From positions 62,001 through 126,000 of the forward strand of contig NZ_FMZH01000003.1 in assembly GCF_900101435.1 (NCBI RefSeq): 64,000 nt of DNA, in the 5' to 3' direction. The notes beneath the pieces were generated by a model. The model saw only the letters and a program-made list of their open reading frames with translations, had not been told where the DNA came from and ran no database searches. A program made the translations under genes and the position numbers. This document shows, one piece after another, positions 59,033 through 64,000 of this stretch (position 1 is its first letter; each line of letters opens with the position of its first letter). The stretch comes from Pedobacter soli. Its GTDB lineage: Bacteria > Bacteroidota > Bacteroidia > Sphingobacteriales > Sphingobacteriaceae.

Positions 59033-61540
59033 TTATTCTTTGCCTAAATCGGCGGCTCCTTTTTTAAACAAATCTGCCTGTTTGTTCAGGTTATCTTTAG
59101 CGGTACCGGTAGCCGCAGCAGCCTGTTTTTGCTTAGCCTGCACAGTTGCGGTATAAGCACCTGCCAATTGTTTGTTTAAGTAAGCCTGCAGTTTTAATCT
59201 TTCAATAGCATTATTAATATTTTTGATTCCTTTTTCGGTAACCACCGGATTAGTATTGGCCCTTAAATACTGAAAATACTGGCCAATGGTGGCAAAAATT
59301 TTATTTCTGTCGCCAGTAGCCATAACATTCTCGTAAAAAGCCTGATGCTCATCTCTCGGGTCGCTGATGTATAAAGTTGCAACCGAACCTGCAATGTGAT
59401 CTTTGGTATCTGCATCTAGGGCCGATAATGCCGCAGAACCTTCCTGAGGAGCCAATCTAGCTAAGCCACCGAGTCCGGCAGCAATTACCTTGTACGAGCG
59501 GTCTTTTAAACTTTCGCTCATTAGCGCTTTATAGGTTTGATCGCCGGTTTCGGCAAGCTTGCTTATCGCGGCCGATCGTACTTCGGTATCTTTATCGCTT
59601 TTAGCCAATTGCAGCAGAATTGGCAGGGCCGCAGCTTTAATCTGGGCATCTTCTAAATTCAAACCATCAATGCTCAGCGCACGCAAATCGGCCGATTTAT
59701 CTTTCAATCCGGCTAACAGTACCTGCTGACCGCTGTTGGCTTTGCTTTGCATAATAAACTGCAGTGCTTCGATCCTGTTGGCATAACTTGGCGCATTTTT
59801 ATACTGGAAGTAATAGTTTTCGGCTGTTTTATTGTCGTTGGTTTCGCCTACCACAATTTTATCTGCATCAAAATCGATCAGATCAGGCTTAGTGCTTACA
59901 TCGAAACTAAAGCTTTGTTCGCGGCTGTTGATCAGGATTTCTTTTCTGATTTTTTGTCCACCTGCATAAATATCTACTTTAACCGGTAGGGTAAAAGTCT
60001 GTACGCTGGCATCCTGCGTTTGTTTAACTTTAATGGTTGCTTTACCATTTTCGTAGCCATAATCGATGCTTAAAATAGGGTGACCACCATTGTAATACCA
60101 CTGATTAAAATAAGGGCTCCAGTCTTTACCGGTTACCTCTTCCATAGCCAGACGCAACTGATGTGTTTCGCCATTTTTAAAAGCATTGGTAGTTAAATAA
60201 CGGTTAAGCGATTTGTAAAAAGCAGCATCACCCATCTGGTTTTTCAATGCATAAAGAATAATCGACCCTTTGGCATAGCTGATGTTATCGAACATATCTT
60301 CCTTATCGTTGTAGTGGAAACGAGCCAACACCGGACTTTCGCCATTTTTAGTTGAGCCAAGATAAGATTGCAATTTTTCGTAACGCGATTTATCTTCAGC
60401 ATCCTGACCGGCGTCGTGCCCGTGCCAGATCACCTCGCCAAAGGTGGCAAAAGATTCGTTCATCGTTAAATTAGACCACGATTCGGCCGTTACATAATCG
60501 CCAAACCATTGGTGGAAAAGCTCATGTGCAATGGTGCCTTCTTCATTTCCATCCAACAGCTCACGGTCTGTTTTTTGCACATGTTCGCCATGTAAAGTTG
60601 CAGTGGTATTCTCCATTGCTCCCGAAACGTAATCGCGGCCCACCACCTGCGAATATTTGTTCCATGGATAATCTACGCCAAGCAAATTGCTGTAAAACTG
60701 AATCATATCAGGTGTTTTACCAAAAATCTGCTTCGCATAAGGCGCGTATTTAGGTTCCAGGTAATAGCTTACTTCTTTACCTTTATAACTGTCTTTGGTC
60801 ACTTTAAACTCACCTACAGCCATCATAAACAAGTATGGAGAGTGCGGCAAATCCATTTTCCAGGTATCTGTTCTGGTACCATCGGTATTGGGCTTCTGAC
60901 TAACCAGTTTTCCGTTTGACAGAGTGGTGTATTTCGATTTTACCGTCATCGAAATTTCCTGTGTTGTTTTCTGATCAGGTTTATCGATTGTAGGAAACCA
61001 GGCTGAAGAAGATTCGGTTTCACCTTGCGTCCAGATTTGCGTTGGTTTGTTTTTATCGCTACCATCTGGATTAATAAAATACAATCCTTTGGCATCAGTT
61101 ATGGCCGCGCTTCCTTTCACCTTTAACTCATCGGGCTTAGCTGTATAAGCAATATACACTGTATATTTTTCGGTGTTGGTGTACTTTTTATTTAAGTTGA
61201 TGTACAACTTATTATCGTTATAGGTGTATTTAAGCGGGGTATTCCCTTTTACACCAACCAGTGCAACTGTTTTAATGTCCATGCCTTGCGCATCAAGCGT
61301 TAGCGAATCGGTGGTGTAAAAATGAGGTTTTAAAGTTATCCATGCCTTACCGTAGAGGTATCGCTTTGCATAATCAAAAGAAACATCGAGTTTGGTATGT
61401 ACCAGATCGTTAACCTTGGTTGCAGTTACTCTGTAAACGCCAAGATTAGATTTTTCAGCAGCTTGTTCCTGTGCGGAAAGTGAATTGGTTGCAAAAACAG
61501 CAGCCAGCATTACCCCACAGACAATAAATTTTTTATTCAT
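59033..61540 (-). CDS. M1-family zinc aminopeptidase, exported
   Basis: The 835-residue exported protein has a signal peptide (residues 1-23, ending LSAQ). It has the M1 substrate motif GAMEN (307-311), the zinc motif HELFH (339-343) and the downstream Glu362 in NESFA. The C-terminal 300 residues contain HEAT-like helices, as usual for this family. It releases N-terminal residues from peptides outside the inner membrane. A box at 61572-61596 upstream is nearly the same as that before the TraB gene. Confidence 0.93.
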   Translation of the reverse strand: MNKKFIVCGVMLAAVFATNSLSAQEQAAEKSNLGVYRVTATKVNDLVHTKLDVSFDYAKRYLYGKAWITLKPHFYTTDSLTLDAQGMDIKTVALVGVKGNTPLKYTYNDNKLYINLNKKYTNTEKYTVYIAYTAKPDELKVKGSAAITDAKGLYFINPDGSDKNKPTQIWTQGETESSSAWFPTIDKPDQKTTQEISMTVKSKYTTLSNGKLVSQKPNTDGTRTDTWKMDLPHSPYLFMMAVGEFKVTKDSYKGKEVSYYLEPKYAPYAKQIFGKTPDMIQFYSNLLGVDYPWNKYSQVVGRDYVSGAMENTTATLHGEHVQKTDRELLDGNEEGTIAHELFHQWFGDYVTAESWSNLTMNESFATFGEVIWHGHDAGQDAEDKSRYEKLQSYLGSTKNGESPVLARFHYNDKEDMFDNISYAKGSIILYALKNQMGDAAFYKSLNRYLTTNAFKNGETHQLRLAMEEVTGKDWSPYFNQWYYNGGHPILSIDYGYENGKATIKVKQTQDASVQTFTLPVKVDIYAGGQKIRKEILINSREQSFSFDVSTKPDLIDFDADKIVVGETNDNKTAENYYFQYKNAPSYANRIEALQFIMQSKANSGQQVLLAGLKDKSADLRALSIDGLNLEDAQIKAAALPILLQLAKSDKDTEVRSAAISKLAETGDQTYKALMSESLKDRSYKVIAAGLGGLARLAPQEGSAALSALDADTKDHIAGSVATLYISDPRDEHQAFYENVMATGDRNKIFATIGQYFQYLRANTNPVVTEKGIKNINNAIERLKLQAYLNKQLAGAYTATVQAKQKQAAAATGTAKDNLNKQADLFKKGAADLGKE

Positions 61541-61571
61541 TTTTTAAGATTTTATAAGTCAGTTTCTTGAT

Positions 61572-61596
61572 GGCAAGGTATTAAGAATTGCGGTAA
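61572..61596 (-). promoter_or_regulatory. conserved upstream box of the M1 aminopeptidase gene
   Basis: On the minus strand it reads TTACCGCAATTCTTAATACC followed by TTGCC. It differs by 3 of 25 bases from 62526-62550. TACCTTG within it resembles a -7 box. It lies 32 nt before the start codon. Confidence 0.5.
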
Positions 61597-61620
61597 TTAC
61601 CAGCTAATTTTACATTATGC

Positions 61621-62499
61621 CTAATTGGTTGTTATCGGTTTTAAGATGTAACCTTTAACCTGCAAGCCTTTTATCAAACCTTCATCTCCCACCAAATGAC
61701 CAGCACCAACGGCTATAAACAACGATTCTTTTTCCATTAAAGCAGGGAGTTGATCGAGCCAGCGTTGATTCCGGTTTTTGAGCATTTCAGTCATAAACTC
61801 TTTGGTTTCTTCATCCTGCGTTTTAAAAAAATCAGTTAATTTATCAATATCCTGAGCCAGGTAATAGGCGGTTAGCTCTTTTATTTTAAGTTTATTTTTA
61901 TCCGATTCCCGAACTGATTTAAGCAAGGCCTTTTTCTGTTTTTCCAGATCGCCGTCAAACAAAAGTGCGCCCTGATATTCAGCAGTTTCTAAGCCGTGTA
62001 TCGATTTTGCATTGCTTTTGGCATATTGCTGAAAGCTATCGTCTATCCCATCGGCCATATCTTTTATCTCCGGGTTATCCAGCAGCATCAGTAGCACGCC
62101 AACCATAGCGGGCTTAAATCTGTTCAATTGTTTTAAATTAACTTTTGGGTTTTTAGCTTTAATGTAATCGTCAACCTCTTTGTATTCTGCGGGTGTAAAT
62201 AAACTATCGAGGGTGTTGTTTTTCATGGTTAAAAACGGAGCCATTCGCATTTGTACCGTGCTATCCATTACAATCTCGCCCACTACACCATCAACCGATT
62301 TCAGTTTTTGTTGCAAAACCCGCATGGTATCGGCAAATTTCCTGCTTGTAAAATGGTGTGTTCCAAATAAATAAGATGGCTTCTGTATTCCATTGCCTGA
62401 AATTTCCCAGAGGAGTGTGTTGGTAGCCTTTTTGGTTTGTGCGTTAAGGCTGAGCCCAAAACCTAAAATGGCGATGAGTAATAGTTTAAAGTTTCTCAT
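61621..62499 (-). CDS. TraB/GumN-family protein, exported
   Basis: 292 residues with a signal peptide (MRNFKLLLIAILGFGLSLNAQ). The two GX2H motifs of the TraB/PrgY/GumN family are both present: YLFGTHHFTSRKFAD near residue 48 and VGAGHLVGDEGLI near residue 270. They are expected to form a metallohydrolase-like active site. The substrate is unknown. Family members are linked to pheromone control and polysaccharide loci elsewhere. The gene lies upstream of the M1 aminopeptidase on the same strand. Confidence 0.85.
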   Translation of the reverse strand: MRNFKLLLIAILGFGLSLNAQTKKATNTLLWEISGNGIQKPSYLFGTHHFTSRKFADTMRVLQQKLKSVDGVVGEIVMDSTVQMRMAPFLTMKNNTLDSLFTPAEYKEVDDYIKAKNPKVNLKQLNRFKPAMVGVLLMLLDNPEIKDMADGIDDSFQQYAKSNAKSIHGLETAEYQGALLFDGDLEKQKKALLKSVRESDKNKLKIKELTAYYLAQDIDKLTDFFKTQDEETKEFMTEMLKNRNQRWLDQLPALMEKESLFIAVGAGHLVGDEGLIKGLQVKGYILKPITTN

Positions 62500-62525
62500 T
62501 GAGTAGTCGTTTTTAGTAAAATCAG

Positions 62526-62550
62526 GGCAAGATATTAAGAATTGTGATAA
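62526..62550 (-). promoter_or_regulatory. conserved upstream box of the TraB gene
   Basis: On the minus strand it reads TTATCACAATTCTTAATATC followed by TTGCC, 27 nt before the start codon. It differs at 3 of 25 positions from the box before the neighbouring M1 gene. It includes TATCTTG, a -7-like element. Confidence 0.5.
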
Positions 62551-62616
62551 AGTTAAGTGCGCCGTGTACCTCGCATTCCTTTATTTTTTTGTTTTTTTGT
62601 GTAAACCGATAGAGAT

Positions 62617-64000
62617 ATGACTACAGATATTCAATCCATTTTAAACAAATTGGGCATAAATGCCGATAATGCAGCATTTAGCACAGGGAGCCATTGGGGA
62701 GGAACTGCTAATGTAAAAACGCTGGAAAGTTTTTCTCCTGTAAACGGAAAACGAATTGCTTCGGCCAGGGTGGCTACCAGTGTCGATTATGAAGCAGTGG
62801 TGCTACAGGCGCAGGCTGCTTTTACCGAATGGCGCAACGTTCCTGCTCCTAAAAGAGGTGAAATTGTACGCCAGTTTGGCGATGCCCTGCGCGAAAACAA
62901 ATCGGACTTGGGCGCACTGGTTTCATACGAAATGGGAAAAAGCTTACAGGAAGGTCTTGGCGAAGTACAGGAAATGATTGATATCTGTGATTTTGCTGTG
63001 GGTTTATCGCGCCAGCTATATGGCTTAACCATGCACAGCGAACGCCCAAACCACCGCATGTACGAGCAGTGGCACCCGCTGGGTATTGTAGGCATTATTT
63101 CGGCCTTTAATTTCCCGGTTGCGGTTTGGAGCTGGAATGCAGCACTAGCCCTGGTTTGTGGCAATGTATGTATCTGGAAACCATCAGAAAAAACGCCTTT
63201 AACCGCTATAGCCTGTCAGCATATTATTGCGAAGGTTTTTAAAAAAAATGCGGTTACAGAAGGTGTATGCAGTTTAATTCTAGGCGATAAAGAAGTAGGT
63301 GAACTGATGACCAATGACGGACGTGTTCCTTTGGTTTCGGCAACCGGATCAACCCGAATGGGGAAAGCGGTTGCCGCTGCTGTGGGCGCACGTTTAGGCA
63401 AAAGTTTACTCGAACTGGGCGGAAACAATGCCATTATTATTTCGGAACATGCCGATTTAGATATGAGTTTAATTGGTGCTGTATTTGGTGCTGTGGGCAC
63501 TGCAGGGCAAAGATGTACTTCAACCCGCAGGCTGATTATTCACGAAAGTGTTTACGATACTTTTACCGCAAAACTGGTTAATGCCTACGGGCAACTGCGC
63601 ATTGGCGATCCTTTAGATCAAAACAACCATGTTGGTCCGTTGATTGATACTGATGCGGTTGCAGCCTATCTCGATTCGATTGAAAAATGCAAAGCTGAAG
63701 GTGGCCGTTTTGTGGTAGAAGGTGGTGTATTATCGGGCGAAGCATACCAGAGCGGCTGTTATGTAAAACCCTGTATAGCCGAAGTAAAAAACGAGTTTAA
63801 AATTGTACAGCACGAAACATTTGCTCCGATTTTATATTTAATCAAATACAAAACACTTGATGAGGCCATTGCTTTGCAAAACGGTGTTCCACAAGGGCTT
63901 TCATCGGCCATTATGACTTTAAACCTGAGAGAAGCTGAACAATTTTTATCTGCCAGCGGATCGGATTGCGGTATAGCCAATGTAAATATTGGTACCTCAG
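62617..64000 (+). CDS. ALDH7-type aldehyde dehydrogenase (3' end outside the window)
   Basis: The frame is open from the ATG at 62617 to the window end, 461 codons, so about 50 residues are missing. NAD-binding Asn165 is in SAFNFPVAVWSWN, SATGSTRMG is the cofactor loop, the general base Glu266 is in LLELGGNN, and the catalytic Cys300 is in TAGQRCTST. The close match is to ALDH7A1/AmaB, aminoadipate semialdehyde dehydrogenase in lysine breakdown. The substrate is not proved by sequence alone. Confidence 0.93.
   Translation, partial: MTTDIQSILNKLGINADNAAFSTGSHWGGTANVKTLESFSPVNGKRIASARVATSVDYEAVVLQAQAAFTEWRNVPAPKRGEIVRQFGDALRENKSDLGALVSYEMGKSLQEGLGEVQEMIDICDFAVGLSRQLYGLTMHSERPNHRMYEQWHPLGIVGIISAFNFPVAVWSWNAALALVCGNVCIWKPSEKTPLTAIACQHIIAKVFKKNAVTEGVCSLILGDKEVGELMTNDGRVPLVSATGSTRMGKAVAAAVGARLGKSLLELGGNNAIIISEHADLDMSLIGAVFGAVGTAGQRCTSTRRLIIHESVYDTFTAKLVNAYGQLRIGDPLDQNNHVGPLIDTDAVAAYLDSIEKCKAEGGRFVVEGGVLSGEAYQSGCYVKPCIAEVKNEFKIVQHETFAPILYLIKYKTLDEAIALQNGVPQGLSSAIMTLNLREAEQFLSASGSDCGIANVNIGTS

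Noticed and set aside
1-64000. tRNA or rRNA genes
   Set aside because: No cloverleaf or rRNA-like conserved stretch was noticed by eye; a covariance-model scan would be needed to exclude one fully.

Overview
The window looks like chromosome from a Bacteroidota bacterium of the family Sphingobacteriaceae, most likely Pedobacter or a close relative. Grounds are moderate AT-richness, promoters of the Bacteroidota type (TAnnTTTG -7 box, almost no Shine-Dalgarno sequences), a gldD gene, DUF6702, DUF4476 and TonB-C domain proteins, and many Bacteroidota-type lipoproteins. No rRNA, tRNA, CRISPR array, prophage or transposase is visible. The genus is inferred from overall protein character, not from a database search.

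Layout. 1-5.9 kb: a DUF6702 protein, a deacetylase-fold protein that seems to have lost its catalytic residues, upp, a small phosphatase, a HAD nucleotidase, a DUF4476 protein, a DinB-like protein and a lipoprotein with a triplicated HX4HXC motif. 5.9-10.3 kb: a surface-glycan group (flippase, two methyltransferases, a glycosyltransferase) interrupted by a GxxExxY gene lying inside a 13-bp perfect inverted repeat. 10.4-15.7 kb: a cyanophycin module with cphA on the minus strand, and divergent cphB followed by an isoaspartyl peptidase. 15.7-24 kb: TPR protein, tail-specific protease, SPFH protein, small membrane proteins, a PGA_cap lipoprotein and an NlpC/P60 peptidase. 24.2-26.9 kb: pyruvate dehydrogenase E1 alpha and E2. 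27-36.3 kb: peptidase, hydrolases, YbaB, a TonB-C protein and polA. 36.4-41 kb: two secreted unknowns, then a minus-strand run of GNAT, tag, a four-helix-bundle (S23) gene bordered by inverted AACTCC-type repeats, an AhpD-like protein, an alkyltransferase-like protein and trmB. 41-47.1 kb: fcl, a GH130 enzyme, oxyR, superoxide dismutase, tadA and csaA. 47.2-52 kb: a xylose operon (xylB, xylA, symporter) with a LacI-type operator over its promoter. 52-64 kb: NlpE-like lipoprotein, LolC/E-type permease, MBL hydrolase, gldD, aroE, phosphosulfolactate synthase, a large TPR protein, an M1 aminopeptidase, a TraB/GumN protein and an ALDH7-type dehydrogenase that runs off the end.

The clearest pathway units are the cyanophycin synthesis and breakdown cluster, the xylose catabolic operon, the PDH genes, and the alkylation-repair neighbourhood (tag plus the alkyltransferase-like gene). 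The most unusual structures are not protein families. They are two single-gene insertions (GxxExxY and S23) that each sit between inverted repeats, several families of intergenic palindromes, and a nearly identical 25-bp box upstream of the aminopeptidase and TraB genes.
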